A DNA stretch of 64,000 nt from SAR92 bacterium BACL16 MAG-120619-bin48 (GCA_001438605.1 LIDE01000006.1:26001-90000); one strand, 5' to 3'; counted from the first letter of the stretch, positions 22,333 to 33,671 are shown. The notes: generated by a model from the letters alone, not told the origin. A program made the numbers and translations.

Positions 22333-23286
22333 TTAGTCTGAACGAGTTACTGAAAAGTCCGCGAGATCACAAAGTACTGTTTTATAAACAGAATCCTCTA
22401 AACCTGCGATGGCCTGTTTGGCCTTGACGACATGCTCGAGTGCCTTTTGGCGACTGTAGTCCAGTCCACCAGCGGCCTGAACGAGGCCACAAATGGCTTC
22501 AAAGTTGCTTGAACTCTTATTTTCGATTGCCTGACAAATAAGGGCTCTGCTCTCCGCATCGCAGTTATCGCGAGCGTAGATTAAGGGCAGAGTCATCTTG
22601 CCCTCGGCGAGATCATCGCCAACATTTTTACCCATCAAGTCAGTGTCACCCTGATAGTCGAGCACATCATCCATAATCTGAAACGCTAAACCAAGATGAG
22701 CGCCATACTCGCGCATAGGCTGAGAATCCACTTCGGCAAGCAGTGCGCCAATAGCACACCCCGACTCAAACAACTTTGCAGTCTTGCGATAGATCACCTG
22801 ATTGTAAACAGCTTCATCAATCTCAGCGTTACCTGCGTTGTCCATCTGCTGGACCTCACCTTCAGAGATTAAATTGGTGGCATCAGCAATCACCCCCATC
22901 ATCTCCATATTGCTAATCGCCACAAGCATCTGAAATGCTCTCGAATAGAGGAAATCACCGACCAGCACACTCGGAGCATTGCCCCACTGCTGATTAGCGG
23001 TTTCGCGGCCACGGCGCAGAGCCGAAACATCAACAACATCGTCGTGTAACAGCGTAGCTGTGTGAATAAACTCAATCACCGCAGCCACAGCAATGTGCTG
23101 CTTACCTTTGTAGCCATTGGCCAACGCGCTCAATAAAACCACCACTGGACGCAAACGCTTCCCACCCGAACCCACAATGTAGTGGCCAATATTTTCCACT
23201 AACCCAACATCGGAATGCAGATTTTCGATAATGAGACTGTTGACTGCTGCTAAGTCGTGTTCGACAGCTTTGTGGAATGAAAGCAT
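22333..23286 (-). CDS. ispB: Octaprenyl diphosphate synthase
   Basis: GSGGKRLRPVVVLL, LLHDDVVD, LAFQIMDDVLDYQGD. Confidence 0.92.
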   Translation of the reverse strand: MLSFHKAVEHDLAAVNSLIIENLHSDVGLVENIGHYIVGSGGKRLRPVVVLLSALANGYKGKQHIAVAAVIEFIHTATLLHDDVVDVSALRRGRETANQQWGNAPSVLVGDFLYSRAFQMLVAISNMEMMGVIADATNLISEGEVQQMDNAGNAEIDEAVYNQVIYRKTAKLFESGCAIGALLAEVDSQPMREYGAHLGLAFQIMDDVLDYQGDTDLMGKNVGDDLAEGKMTLPLIYARDNCDAESRALICQAIENKSSSNFEAICGLVQAAGGLDYSRQKALEHVVKAKQAIAGLEDSVYKTVLCDLADFSVTRSD

Positions 23287-23380
23287 TGAGAATTCGTTAG
23301 TTCTATGGTTGATAAACAGGCCGCATGCTAGGCAGACGCCGCTAAACTGTCAACTATAAAAGGAAATACGCAGACAAATC

Positions 23381-23410
23381 GAAGCCTTTTCTATTGATAA
23401 AAAAGGCTTC
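23381..23410. promoter_or_regulatory. Perfect 10-bp inverted repeat in the fabA upstream region
   Basis: GAAGCCTTTT-ctattgataa-AAAAGGCTTC, 78 bp before the fabA start; no T-tract after either arm. Confidence 0.45.
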
Positions 23411-23487
23411 AGGAGCGCTTTAAAGTTGCCGCAAAACCGATAACTGGGTACGATGCAGGCCTTTAAGACACCATTGTCAGGGATCCT

Positions 23488-24009
23488 ATGTCATTTCAAC
23501 CGAAGTCATCCTACAACCGTGAAGAAATCCTTGCCTGTTCTCGCGGCGAGCTGTTCGGGCCAGGCAACGCGCGCCTACCCGCCCCCAACATGCTAATGGC
23601 TGACCGTATTGTTGAAATCAACAATACCGGCGGTGCCCACGGCAAGGGACAAATTATCGCTGAACTGGATATCAATCCTGACCTCTGGTTCTTCGGCTGC
23701 CACTTCGAAGGCGATCCCGTTATGCCGGGCTGTTTAGGTTTGGATGCCCTGTGGCAGCTGGTGGGCTTTTTCTTAGTGTGGAACGGCAACAGTGGCCGCG
23801 GTCGCGCCTTGGGTGCCGGCAATGTGAAATTCTTTGGGCAGGTCTTACCAACTGCTAAAAAAGTGACCTACAAGTTAGAACTGACTCGACTGATTCAACG
23901 CAAGCTCGTCATGGGTATCGCCAACGGGTCGGTTGAAGTCGATGGACGCGAAATTTATACCGCTGAAGACTTAAAAGTGGGGCTCTTCGAGAGCACAGAC
24001 AACTTTTAA
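23488..24009 (+). CDS. fabA: 3-hydroxydecanoyl-ACP dehydratase/isomerase
   Basis: [30 protein letters not shown]. Confidence 0.96.
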   Translation: MSFQPKSSYNREEILACSRGELFGPGNARLPAPNMLMADRIVEINNTGGAHGKGQIIAELDINPDLWFFGCHFEGDPVMPGCLGLDALWQLVGFFLVWNGNSGRGRALGAGNVKFFGQVLPTAKKVTYKLELTRLIQRKLVMGIANGSVEVDGREIYTAEDLKVGLFESTDNF

Positions 24010-24056
24010 GATCAGCTAAAAACACCGCAATTATCTCTAATTCAAGAGGATTACCA

Positions 24057-25271
24057 ATGAGACGTGCTGTTATTACGGGGCTTGGAGTTGTTTCATGCCT
24101 TGGCAACGACAAACAATCCGTAACTCGCTCTCTACGAGAGGGAATCTCAGGCATTCGCCGTCGTGACGATTTCGCTGAAATGGGTCTGCGCTGCAACGTT
24201 GGCGCAGTGCTTGATATAGACCCCAGAGATCACATCGATCGCAAAATTATCCGCTTTATGGGCCCCTCAGCATCCTATGCTTACATCGCCACCGAGCGCG
24301 CAATCGCTGACGCCGGCTTGACCGAGGAAATGGTCTCCAATCCTCGCACCGGCCTCGTCATGGGCTCCGGCGGCGTTTCCGGCGAAATGTTTACTGAATC
24401 AATCGATGTTATGCGCGAGCGCGGCATCAAGCGTGCCGGCCCCTATCGCGTCACACAAATTATGGCCAGCACAGTCTCTGCCTGTGTTGCCACACCGTTT
24501 AAAATCAAGGGCGTCAACTACTCTATAGCGTCAGCCTGTGCGACTAGTGCGCACTGTATTGGCCACGCTGTCGAACTGATTCAACTCGGCAAGCAAGATA
24601 TTCTGCTGGCTGGCGGCTCTGAAGATATGCACTGGTCAATGGCCGGCATGTTCGATGCCATGGGTGCCTTAACCAGCAAGTACAATGACACCCCAGAAGT
24701 CGCATCCCGTGCCTATGACGCAGACCGAGACGGCTTTGCCCCAGGATTGGGCGCTGGGACAGTGGTGGTTGAAGAGCTCGAGCACGCATTAGCCCGCGGC
24801 GCCAATATTATTTGTGAGATTACCGGCTACGGCGCCACCTCCGACGGCGCAGACATGGTCTCGCCCTCCGGTGAAGGTGCTGAGCGCTGCATGAAGATGG
24901 CTATGGCAACAGCTTCCGGGCCAATCGATTACATCAACACTCACGGCACCAGCACCCCCGTGGGCGACATCGCCGAATTGGGCGCCATTCGCAACACCTT
25001 TGGCGACAATTGCCCCGATATCAGCTCAACAAAGTCACTTTCTGGCCACAGCCTTGGCGCAGCCGGTGTTCATGAAGCGATTTATTGCATGTTGATGATG
25101 CAAAATAATTTTGTCGCCGCCTCGGCAAATATTGGCCGCTTGGATGACCATGCGGTTGGCTTGCCGATTCTGCTACAAACCAAAGAAAAGCAACTCAATC
25201 GTATTATGTCGAATAGCTTTGGTTTTGGTGGCACCAATGCAACATTGGTCATGGAGCGCTACACTGGCTGA
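24057..25271 (+). CDS. fabB: Beta-ketoacyl-ACP synthase I
   Basis: [53 protein letters not shown]. Confidence 0.96.
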   Translation: MRRAVITGLGVVSCLGNDKQSVTRSLREGISGIRRRDDFAEMGLRCNVGAVLDIDPRDHIDRKIIRFMGPSASYAYIATERAIADAGLTEEMVSNPRTGLVMGSGGVSGEMFTESIDVMRERGIKRAGPYRVTQIMASTVSACVATPFKIKGVNYSIASACATSAHCIGHAVELIQLGKQDILLAGGSEDMHWSMAGMFDAMGALTSKYNDTPEVASRAYDADRDGFAPGLGAGTVVVEELEHALARGANIICEITGYGATSDGADMVSPSGEGAERCMKMAMATASGPIDYINTHGTSTPVGDIAELGAIRNTFGDNCPDISSTKSLSGHSLGAAGVHEAIYCMLMMQNNFVAASANIGRLDDHAVGLPILLQTKEKQLNRIMSNSFGFGGTNATLVMERYTG

Positions 25272-25285
25272 TAGCACCCTAGATT

Positions 25286-25315
25286 CAAAAAAAGCGGCTG
25301 AAGCCGCTTTTTTTG
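25286..25315 (+). terminator. Rho-independent terminator of fabAB
   Basis: AAAAAAAGCGGC-tgaa-GCCGCTTTTTTT. Confidence 0.88.
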
Positions 25316-25385
25316 TGCCGGGAAATTTTGTGCCCGTAATTTCTGTGCCCGTAATTTTTGTGCCCGTAATTTTTGTGCCCGCGAA
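25311..25385. repeat. 15-bp tandem repeat, 5 units, directly after the fabB terminator
   Basis: ttttgtgccgggaaa / ttttgtgcccgtaat / ttctgtgcccgtaat / ttttgtgcccgtaat / ttttgtgcccgcgaa. Confidence 0.95.
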
Positions 25386-25459
25386 AATACGCCACAACGT
25401 TGACTTTTCGATCGGCGCCCAGACAAAAAATGCTATCCAGCCTGCCCCAAAAAGACAAA

Positions 25460-25487
25460 AAAAGGAGCTACCAAAGTAGCTCCTTTT
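25460..25487 (-). terminator. Terminator stem-loop downstream of the peroxiredoxin gene
   Basis: AAAAGGAGCTAC-CAAA-GTAGCTCCTTTT, perfect stem; T-tract on the minus strand. Confidence 0.8.
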
Positions 25488-25503
25488 CGACTCACAAACT
25501 CGC

Positions 25504-25531
25504 GCTAACCGTCTTAAGCTAAACGACTTAA
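25504..25531. repeat. 14-bp imperfect tandem duplication overlapping the peroxiredoxin stop codon
   Basis: gctaaccgtcttaa / gctaaacgacttaa, 12/14 identical. Confidence 0.55.
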
Positions 25532-26004
25532 AGAGCCGCGAGGATAGCCTCTGCACTCGAACCTTCTAGAGCACCAGCGTCCACATTCAGCAATGTCACA
25601 ACACCGTTCTCAACAATCATAGCAAAACGCTTACTGCGCGTGCCCATGCCATAACCAGTGCCGTCCAATTCCAGACCCAGCGCCGCGGTGAAAGTACCGT
25701 TGCCGTCGGCAAGCATCAACAGATGCTCAGCGTTAGAGGCCTTGCCCCACGCATCCATTACAAACACGTCATTGACTGACATACAGGCCACTGTATCTAC
25801 ACCCTTCGCTTTTATCGCATCGACATGCACCACAAAACCGGGCAAGTGAGCCATAGAACAGGTTGGTGTGAACGCACCAGGCACCGCAAACAAGACTACT
25901 TTTTTACCGTCGAAAAGTTCTGCAGTAGTAATACCTGCTGGGCCCTTTTCGCCCATCACTCCAAATGAACCTTGGGGAATTTTATCGCCAACTTGAATCG
26001 TCAT
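25528..26004 (-). CDS. Prx5-type peroxiredoxin
   Basis: MTIQVGDKIPQGSFGVM, VPGAFTPTCSMAHLPGFV; internal ATG at 26004 preferred over 26025. Confidence 0.92.
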   Translation of the reverse strand: MTIQVGDKIPQGSFGVMGEKGPAGITTAELFDGKKVVLFAVPGAFTPTCSMAHLPGFVVHVDAIKAKGVDTVACMSVNDVFVMDAWGKASNAEHLLMLADGNGTFTAALGLELDGTGYGMGTRSKRFAMIVENGVVTLLNVDAGALEGSSAEAILAAL

Positions 26005-26088
26005 AACAACCTCAGTTTTTATCATTTATGTTTGGCACGATTGAGACCATGCCACCGAAAAATTTATCGTAAGAGGATATGCCGCAGA

Positions 26089-26580
26089 TTAAAACGGAAT
26101 ATCGTCGTCGAAGCTGTCCATGCCTTGTGGCGCCTGCTGTTGCGGAGCCTGATTTTGCTGCTGAGGCGCCTGACGTTGCTGGGGCGCCTGCTGCTGATAA
26201 CCACCACTGTCCTGCTGCGGGCTATAACCACCTTCCTGACCGCCGCGGCTGTCGAGCATCTGCATCTCACTGGCAACAATTTCTGTTGTGTAGCGATCAG
26301 AGCCATCCTGCCCCTGCCACTTGCGCGTACGCAGTGAACCTTCCACGTACACCTTTGAGCCTTTCTTCAGGTACTCCCCAGCAATTTCGCCGAGACGGTT
26401 AAAAAAGACAACACGGTGCCACTCAGTGCGCTCTTGCTGCTCGCCGCTGGTCTTGTCTTTCCATGCCTCTGACGTAGCGATACTGATGTTGGTGACCGCA
26501 CCGCCTGAAGGCAAATAGCGAGTTTCTGGGTCCTGTCCGCAGTTACCCACTATGATGACTTTGTTAATTCCGCGCGCCAT
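26089..26580 (-). CDS. ssb: Single-stranded DNA-binding protein
   Basis: [22 protein letters not shown]..., acidic tip FDDDIPF. Confidence 0.96.
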   Translation of the reverse strand: MARGINKVIIVGNCGQDPETRYLPSGGAVTNISIATSEAWKDKTSGEQQERTEWHRVVFFNRLGEIAGEYLKKGSKVYVEGSLRTRKWQGQDGSDRYTTEIVASEMQMLDSRGGQEGGYSPQQDSGGYQQQAPQQRQAPQQQNQAPQQQAPQGMDSFDDDIPF

Positions 26581-26598
26581 TGTCTTTCCCCTGTTATG

Positions 26599-27957
26599 TT
26601 AACGGTTAAAATAAGGTTTCAAATCGAGCATATTGATGGTCTTTTTATCGACTTTCGCATAGGCCAACGGTTCACCTTCGACGATGAGTATATCTTCTAC
26701 GCCGGGAACTTTTAATATTAATTTCGCAAAATCTGCATGGTCTCTCTCACCAACGTGCAAAACCAACGTTTGCAATGGCCGCGGCGCCTGTAAACCCAGC
26801 GCCAAAATAGCCCAGGTCATCAGCGCCAGTCCAACCAGTAAAAATAACCCCTCGACACCAAACTGTTGCAGACTCCAACCACCCAGCAGGCCGCCAAAAA
26901 AAGCACCAAGAAACTGACTAGTGGAATAAATACCCATAGCCGTGCCGCGCTGACCCGGGGGACAGACTTTGCTCATCCACGATGGCAGCGACGCTTCAAG
27001 TAAATTAAATGCAGCAAAAAACAGTAATAGCATCATTGGCGTCACTAGGGCGCCACGGTAGACACTCAACATCAGCATCGTGCAGGCCATAGTGATGATG
27101 GCAGAGATAAAACTGACTTTTTGACGCTGGTATTTTTCACCTAAGATCATAACCGGCAGCATCGCGATAAAACCGCCACCGAGTAAACACAAATAGACCC
27201 ACCAGAGGTTGTCACCCGTGATACCAAGTTCGTCAGAGAGTAATCTTGGAATAACAGTAAAACCTGCCATAAGCGCTAAGTGGAGGGTAAAGATGCCAAT
27301 ATTGAGACGCAGCAGATTGGGATCCTGCAGCAAGCGGCTCATCTGACTCAGATCCGTTGAGGTTTCTCGATTCGATTGCAGGGCCACGCGCCGCGGGACA
27401 AAGCGCAGAAAAATCAGCACACCGAGACACCCAAGCAGTGCTGTCACCCAAAAAACACCGGCCAAGCCCATGACTGATGAAATAAGCGGCCCCAAAATCA
27501 TTGCCAGCATAAATGACATCCCGATACTGGCGCCAATGGCGGCCATCGCTTTGGTGCGATTCTCTTCACTAGTCAAATCACTGACCAACGCCATCAAGGT
27601 GCTGGCAATAGCGCCCGCCCCCTGCACCACTCTCCCCACCACCAATTCGACAGCACTTTCCGCATTAGCCGCAATGACACTGCCCAGTACAAACAATGCC
27701 AAGCCACCCAAAATAACCGGGCGGCGGCCAATCTTGTCGGACAACATGCCGAGAGGTATTTGCAAAATAGCCTGCGCCAAACCATAGGCTCCGAGGATAA
27801 TGCCGAGCATCATCGGAGTCGCGCCGCGATACTCATCGATATGCAGCGCAAGTACCGGCAGCACCATAAAAAGACCGAGCATTCTGAAGCCATAGAGCGT
27901 CGCTAACGAGGCTGTTGCGCGTTTCTCTATGGGGGAAAATAGTGTGGATTCGATCAA
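26599..27957 (-). CDS. Major facilitator superfamily transporter with C-terminal soluble domain
   Basis: ATLYGFRMLGLFMVLPVLALH, LGMLSDKIGRRPVIL; sits between ssb and divergent uvrA. Confidence 0.88.
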   Translation of the reverse strand: MIESTLFSPIEKRATASLATLYGFRMLGLFMVLPVLALHIDEYRGATPMMLGIILGAYGLAQAILQIPLGMLSDKIGRRPVILGGLALFVLGSVIAANAESAVELVVGRVVQGAGAIASTLMALVSDLTSEENRTKAMAAIGASIGMSFMLAMILGPLISSVMGLAGVFWVTALLGCLGVLIFLRFVPRRVALQSNRETSTDLSQMSRLLQDPNLLRLNIGIFTLHLALMAGFTVIPRLLSDELGITGDNLWWVYLCLLGGGFIAMLPVMILGEKYQRQKVSFISAIITMACTMLMLSVYRGALVTPMMLLLFFAAFNLLEASLPSWMSKVCPPGQRGTAMGIYSTSQFLGAFFGGLLGGWSLQQFGVEGLFLLVGLALMTWAILALGLQAPRPLQTLVLHVGERDHADFAKLILKVPGVEDILIVEGEPLAYAKVDKKTINMLDLKPYFNR

Positions 27958-28202
27958 GAGAGTGTCATGGTATTTGTCGGGGGAAACATCTTAACAGCGC
28001 TGCTAGACAGTGCAATTACTTATCGCAATTTCACCCCTTTTTTGGGCGGGTTTTATGGCCCGTGGCGAAACTATTTTTTAGCGCTTTGCAGTCTGGAAAT
28101 TCACCGCTAACGTAACAGTTGTCGTTATACGAAAATTCATTTTGCCGCGCACAGCTGCAGCACTCTATAATCGATCGTTTAATTCAACTACAAGACTTTT
28201 TC

Positions 28203-31025
28203 ATGGATACCATTCAGGTACGCGGCGCACGAACCCACAACCTTAAAAACATTGATCTCGATATCCCTCGAGACAAACTGGTGGTGATAACAGGGCTATC
28301 CGGCTCGGGCAAGTCATCCCTCGCCTTTGACACCCTCTATGCCGAGGGCCAGCGCCGCTACGTAGAGTCGTTGTCAACCTACGCGCGACAGTTTTTGTCG
28401 ATGATGGAAAAGCCTGATGTAGATCATATCGAAGGTCTATCACCAGCGATTTCTATCGAGCAGAAATCAACATCTCACAACCCGCGCTCTACGGTGGGAA
28501 CTATTACTGAGATATACGACTACCTGCGCTTGCTATTTGCCCGTGCGGGAGAACCGCGCTGCCCTGACCACAATAAGCCTCTGAATGCGCAAACCGTCAG
28601 CCAGATGGTCGATCAAGTGCTCGCCATGCCTGAAGACACCAAATTGATGCTGTTAGCGCCCATTATCAAAGAGCGCAAAGGGGAGCATTTGCACCTCTTC
28701 GAAAGCCTTCGTCGGCAGGGCTTTATTCGCGCGCGAATTGACGGCCTAGTTTGCGATCTAGACGAAGCACCCGCGCTGTCTAAAAACCAGAAACACACCA
28801 TTGAGGTGGTCGTCGATCGCTTTAAAGTGAAAGCAGATATGGGCTTGCGGCTGGCCGAGTCCTTCGAAACCGCCCTGGCCTTGGCCGAAGGGCTGGTCTG
28901 CATCAGCCATATGGACTCAGACGAACCCGACCAAATGCTCTCGGCAAAATTCGCCTGCCCGGTCTGTAACTACAGTCTCAATGAGTTGGAGCCACGGCTC
29001 TTTTCCTTTAACAATCCCGCTGGCGCCTGCCCGACCTGCGACGGCTTGGGTATGCACCAGTATTTTGATATTGACCGTGTCATTCATCACCCAGAGGCAT
29101 CGATCTCCGAAGGCGCTATCCGCGGCTGGGACCGGCGCACGCTGTATTACTACAATCTTCTGACCTCCCTCGCGGCGCATTACGACTTTGATATTGATAC
29201 GCCGTGGAAAGATCTCTCAGAATTTCATCGCAATAAAATTCTCTATGGCAGCGGCGACGAGGAAATTACCTTTAGTTACGTCAATGATCGCGGCACCATG
29301 TTTCGTCGCGAACACACCTTTGAGGGCGTGATTAACAATATGGAGCGGCGCTATCGCGAGACTGAGTCATCTTCGGTGCGCGAGGAGTTGGCCAAATATA
29401 TGGCAAACACCCACTGTCCTGAATGTGAAGGCACACGGCTGCGAAAATCTGCGCGTCACGTATTTATCGATAATCGTCGCATCGAAGATATTGTAAGCAT
29501 GCCTGTTGGCGATTGCTGCGAGTACTTCGATCAGATCAAACTTACCGGCAGACAGGGCGAAATTGCCGAAAAAATAATTAAAGAAATCAGCCAGCGTTTT
29601 CGCTTTTTGGTGGATGTTGGCCTGAATTACCTGTCCCTCAATCGCAGCGCCGACACCCTTTCCGGCGGCGAAGCGCAACGTATCCGGCTGGCCAGTCAGA
29701 TCGGTGCTGGCTTAGTCGGTGTGATGTACATCCTCGACGAGCCCTCTATCGGCCTGCATCAACGGGACAATGAAAGACTGCTAAAAACCTTGGTGCGTTT
29801 GCGCGATCTCGGCAATACCGTCATTGTGGTTGAGCACGATGAAGAAGCCATTGCCGCAGCAGACTTTATTGTCGATATTGGCCCCGGCGCTGGCGTTCAC
29901 GGTGGCCAAATCGTCGCCCAAGGCACTGCTCAACAAATTCGCGATAATCCAAACTCCATTACTGGTCAATTTCTGTCGGGTAAGCGCGGTATTCGCGTGC
30001 CCAAGGTGCGCAACAAGCCAAAAGGCAAGTCGATTAATGTCACTGGTGCCTGCGGCAATAACTTGCAGAACGTTGATCTGCAGATTCCTATTGGCCTGTT
30101 CACCTGTATCACAGGTGTCTCAGGCTCCGGCAAGTCCACACTGATCAATGAAACGCTTTACCCTGCTGCGGCCATTGCGCTGAACAAAGCCACAACGCTT
30201 AAATCTGCGCCGCATAAAAGTATTACTGGCCTCAATCAGCTCGACAAGTGCATCGATATTGATCAAAGCCCTATTGGTCGCACGCCACGCTCAAATCCCG
30301 CGACCTACACCGGTATTTTCACCCCCATTCGCGAAATTTTTGCCGCTACTCAAGAGGCCCGCTCGCGTGGTTATTCGCCAGGCCGCTTCAGCTTTAACGT
30401 CAAAGGTGGGCGCTGCGAGGCTTGCCAAGGCGATGGTGTAACAAAAGTGGAAATGCACTTTTTGCCGGACATTTATGTGCCCTGTGATATCTGCAAAAGC
30501 AAACGCTACAATCGCGAAACCTTGGATATCCACTTTAAGGGCAAGAATATTCACCAAGTCCTGGATATGACCGTCGAAGATGCCCACGTATTTTTTGAAG
30601 CCATTCCCGCCGTCGCACGCAAACTGCAAACGTTAATGGATGTCGGTCTCTCTTACATCAAGCTCGGCCAGTCAGCGACAACCTTGTCTGGCGGTGAAGC
30701 GCAGCGAATCAAGCTATCAAAAGAGCTCTCTAAACGCGACACGGGCAAGACGCTGTATATTCTCGACGAACCTACGACCGGCCTGCACTTTCACGATATT
30801 GAGCAATTACTGGCGGTACTGCACCGCTTGCGCGACCAGGGCAACACTATGGTGGTGATTGAGCACAATCTCGACGTGATCAAAACCGCTGATTGGATAG
30901 TGGATTTAGGCCCCGAGGGCGGTTCTGGCGGCGGTCAAATTATTGCTCAGGGCACGCCCGAACAGGTCGCTGAAGCAGAGGGTTCGCACACCGGGCATTT
31001 TTTGAAAACTATTCTGGGAGTGTGA
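28203..31025 (+). CDS. uvrA: UvrABC excinuclease subunit A
   Basis: [57 protein letters not shown]; two ABC signatures LSGGEAQRI. Confidence 0.97.
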   Translation: MDTIQVRGARTHNLKNIDLDIPRDKLVVITGLSGSGKSSLAFDTLYAEGQRRYVESLSTYARQFLSMMEKPDVDHIEGLSPAISIEQKSTSHNPRSTVGTITEIYDYLRLLFARAGEPRCPDHNKPLNAQTVSQMVDQVLAMPEDTKLMLLAPIIKERKGEHLHLFESLRRQGFIRARIDGLVCDLDEAPALSKNQKHTIEVVVDRFKVKADMGLRLAESFETALALAEGLVCISHMDSDEPDQMLSAKFACPVCNYSLNELEPRLFSFNNPAGACPTCDGLGMHQYFDIDRVIHHPEASISEGAIRGWDRRTLYYYNLLTSLAAHYDFDIDTPWKDLSEFHRNKILYGSGDEEITFSYVNDRGTMFRREHTFEGVINNMERRYRETESSSVREELAKYMANTHCPECEGTRLRKSARHVFIDNRRIEDIVSMPVGDCCEYFDQIKLTGRQGEIAEKIIKEISQRFRFLVDVGLNYLSLNRSADTLSGGEAQRIRLASQIGAGLVGVMYILDEPSIGLHQRDNERLLKTLVRLRDLGNTVIVVEHDEEAIAAADFIVDIGPGAGVHGGQIVAQGTAQQIRDNPNSITGQFLSGKRGIRVPKVRNKPKGKSINVTGACGNNLQNVDLQIPIGLFTCITGVSGSGKSTLINETLYPAAAIALNKATTLKSAPHKSITGLNQLDKCIDIDQSPIGRTPRSNPATYTGIFTPIREIFAATQEARSRGYSPGRFSFNVKGGRCEACQGDGVTKVEMHFLPDIYVPCDICKSKRYNRETLDIHFKGKNIHQVLDMTVEDAHVFFEAIPAVARKLQTLMDVGLSYIKLGQSATTLSGGEAQRIKLSKELSKRDTGKTLYILDEPTTGLHFHDIEQLLAVLHRLRDQGNTMVVIEHNLDVIKTADWIVDLGPEGGSGGGQIIAQGTPEQVAEAEGSHTGHFLKTILGV

Positions 31026-31074
31026 AGCAGCCCGTCGCGATAATCGCATGAGGCCGAGACCAGTAGAAGGGAAT

Positions 31075-31782
31075 TTAAACGGAGTAGCGGCTCTGGCTGG
31101 CGACGTACTCCGCCACCATCGCGTCGATGGCGTCTTGCTGATAGTCGCGCAGACCGCTGAGAATCAGTTTTTTCACACCGTGCCCAACGACAATGCCTTC
31201 ATTGAGAAGATCGAACCGAAACTCGGCATCACCGCGCTTGCCATCTACCGTTAAACGGGTATCAGCCAGCGCCACCGAAGGCTTCTGCAGGTCGAGCGTG
31301 TCAAATCGAAGCGCCATCGATTCGTAAATCACCAGTGGACGCTGGGGGTTGATCATGACATTTTTTTTCGCCATCAACGGGACTAAAAGATGCGGAAAAT
31401 TTTGCCCAGAGAAATAAACGTAGGCTTTGATTAAGCGTTCAATTGCGTCAGCATGCTGAACAACAGGACCCTCGCGCTGGACGTCGAGATAACACTTTTC
31501 ACGGTCATCAACAATCTGAAAATGATCGCTCGGTGCAGTGGGAAAACGCAGTGGTGTGTCCGCACCAACCATACCCATAAAGCGAAACGCCATCGTCTGG
31601 CTGACACCATAACGGGCAAGGGTTAGCGCAAATAAGAGATCCCCAGGCACGCAGAAGCGCTTGCTGTCCGCGTCATGAATAGGGTTGAAATCATTGCTGA
31701 TCGTCTTTGCAAAGCGGCTGCCCTGCTCAGCGCTGATGGAGACAGCGGATTCCTGCTGGTCGCAGAACTGCTCTAAAAACAT
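31075..31782 (-). CDS. DUF3581-like protein, possible hot-dog/MaoC-like fold
   Basis: SNDFNPIHDADSKRFCVPGDLLFALTLARYGVS resembles the MaoC-like hydratase motif; family call from memory. Confidence 0.65.
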   Translation of the reverse strand: MFLEQFCDQQESAVSISAEQGSRFAKTISNDFNPIHDADSKRFCVPGDLLFALTLARYGVSQTMAFRFMGMVGADTPLRFPTAPSDHFQIVDDREKCYLDVQREGPVVQHADAIERLIKAYVYFSGQNFPHLLVPLMAKKNVMINPQRPLVIYESMALRFDTLDLQKPSVALADTRLTVDGKRGDAEFRFDLLNEGIVVGHGVKKLILSGLRDYQQDAIDAMVAEYVASQSRYSV

Positions 31783-31785
31783 GCC

Positions 31786-32160
31786 TTAATCCAACTCGCT
31801 TTCGAACTCTTCCAGCAAATCTAAGGGCTCCATTTCCTGACCCTCAAGATCGGGGGTCCAGTTGACGCCAACCATCAACACATCGCTGTGCATGCCTGGC
31901 AGCCATTCATCGAGAAACTCGCCCATTTCAATGGGGACAGGCTTGTAAATATCCCAGTCGCCGTTGCACAGAGCCTGCGCAAATTCCTCATTCGACCAAA
32001 AAGGAATCACATCGATGGTATCGCTGTCCGTTGAGCCAACCAGCGCCCAATTTTCTTCGGCGTCCTGCAAACCCCACACGCAGCCGTTTTCCAGCGACTC
32101 AACAATCATTCTGTCGAGATTTTCTTGAAGGTCATCGGATAGTGGTTCCACGGTGTTCAC
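31786..32160 (-). CDS. DUF2750-family protein
   Basis: VWGLQDAEENWALVGS...IPFWSNEEFAQALCNGDWDIYKPVPIEMGEFLDEWLPGM. Confidence 0.75.
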   Translation of the reverse strand: MNTVEPLSDDLQENLDRMIVESLENGCVWGLQDAEENWALVGSTDSDTIDVIPFWSNEEFAQALCNGDWDIYKPVPIEMGEFLDEWLPGMHSDVLMVGVNWTPDLEGQEMEPLDLLEEFESELD

Positions 32161-32283
32161 TCTTTGGCAGTAGGTTAAGCGCGCATGGTAACCGCTTTAA
32201 GGTCGGGCCACCAGATCACGCGCGCTATTTGTTATGGCACTAACAACGCCACAGAGGATTTCAGTAACCACTAGTGGAGTTTA

Positions 32284-32688
32284 TTAATTGAGGACGTTGT
32301 AACCACGACCGCTGAGACAGCGTCGAACAATGCGCTCTTGTTCAAGACGCGCCTGTTTGTTACCTTTCAAGCCACCCACAATCGCACCCGCACCGGCACC
32401 GCGCTGGGCCGTGTTGTGATTACCGGCCACGGCACCGATCACCGCACCCACCACCGCGCCCTCAACAACGCCTTGGGTGGTCTCACTTTTCACATCAATC
32501 TGCCGCGCATAGTCTTCACAATCGGCCAAATCACCGTAGTAGTCGTCCATATTGACGCCGCGGGTATCGATGATAATTTGTTTTGGTGCACCGTAACCGC
32601 CAAAACCATTGGCACAACCTGTCGAGATCAACAGCGAAAAAGCCGCAACTGACAGTGCAAAACTGCGTTTAATCATAGGTAACTCCAT
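32284..32688 (-). CDS. Glycine-zipper lipoprotein
   Basis: Lipobox LISTGCANG; VVEGAVVGAVIGAVAGN...GAGAGAIVGG. Confidence 0.8.
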   Translation of the reverse strand: MELPMIKRSFALSVAAFSLLISTGCANGFGGYGAPKQIIIDTRGVNMDDYYGDLADCEDYARQIDVKSETTQGVVEGAVVGAVIGAVAGNHNTAQRGAGAGAIVGGLKGNKQARLEQERIVRRCLSGRGYNVLN

Positions 32689-32780
32689 TAGATAGAAAAA
32701 TGTCCCTGAGCAGGAACGTCAACCCACGCTATCGGTTGACGTCTTGTCTCTCTCTGATAATAAAACGTCCGCGCCTATGC

Positions 32781-33632
32781 CTACTTAGTGTTATTCATAA
32801 TACCGCGCACGGCAGCAGGAATATCTGCAGGTAGTACAACCAACTTAGCATTGGTTGAACTGCCCATTTGACGGATCGCCTCAACATATTTTTCACCCAG
32901 CAAGTACATAGCGGGGAGCTCTTTATCCTGGATCGCCTCATTCACTTTGGTCAATGCAGATTTAGTCGCCTCAGCCAGTACCACCTGCGCTTCAGCATCG
33001 CGACGGGAGGCTTCCAGACGACCATCGGCCTGAAGGATAGCGGCAGTCTTGTCACCGTCGGCACGGGTTACTGTGGCGCGACGTTGACGCTCAGCGGCGG
33101 CCTGTTCTTCCATTGCCGCCTGCATGGTACCAGATGGATTAATGTCTTGAATTTCAACGGTCTTTAAAGTGATACCCCAGTCGGCAATATCGTCCGATAT
33201 GGACATTTTCAACTTGGCTTTTATTTGATCCCGGGACGATAGCGCATCATCCAACTTCATTTCGCCCACAATCGACCGCAGCGATGTCTGCACTAACGTG
33301 CGAATGGCTAATTCGTAATCTTCAACCCCATAAACGGCCTTCTCAGGAGAGACAATATTAATGTAGGCAACCGCATTCGCTACAATCACGACGTTATCAA
33401 GAGTAATCACTTCCTGCGAGGGAATGTCGAGCACGATATCCTTGGTGGTGACTTTGTAGGCCACGTTATCAATGTAAGGAATAATAATATTCAGCCCTGG
33501 ACTGAGTGAGATGTGGTATTTACCTAACCGCTGGACAACCCATTTAGAACCCTGAGGCACCAGCCGAATACCTTTGAGCAGCGTGACTAAGACGAGCAGT
33601 AAAAAGACAACAACAACGATAGAACCTTCCAT
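32781..33632 (-). CDS. SPFH/band-7 protein (QmcA-like)
   Basis: RLVPQGSKWVVQRLGKYHISLSPGLNIIIPYIDNVAYKV...; adjacent to an NfeD-like gene. Confidence 0.9.
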   Translation of the reverse strand: MEGSIVVVVFLLLVLVTLLKGIRLVPQGSKWVVQRLGKYHISLSPGLNIIIPYIDNVAYKVTTKDIVLDIPSQEVITLDNVVIVANAVAYINIVSPEKAVYGVEDYELAIRTLVQTSLRSIVGEMKLDDALSSRDQIKAKLKMSISDDIADWGITLKTVEIQDINPSGTMQAAMEEQAAAERQRRATVTRADGDKTAAILQADGRLEASRRDAEAQVVLAEATKSALTKVNEAIQDKELPAMYLLGEKYVEAIRQMGSSTNAKLVVLPADIPAAVRGIMNNTK

Positions 33633-33671
33633 CAGATTTCCTCCATTGAGTGAATGCCAGCGACGAAATCG

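Noticed and set aside
25311-25385. Possible CRISPR-like array
   Set aside because: 15-bp head-to-tail units without spacers; no cas genes in the window.
25111-25556. ORFs 25111..25479 (+) and 25173..25556 (-) across the fabB-peroxiredoxin interval
   Set aside because: Repetitive VPVIFVP / TKITGTK segments are by-products of the 15-bp repeat being a multiple of three; they overlap fabB and peroxiredoxin ends.
27958-28202. LexA/SOS box upstream of uvrA
   Set aside because: I looked for CTGT-N8-ACAG in the MFS-uvrA intergenic region and saw no convincing match.
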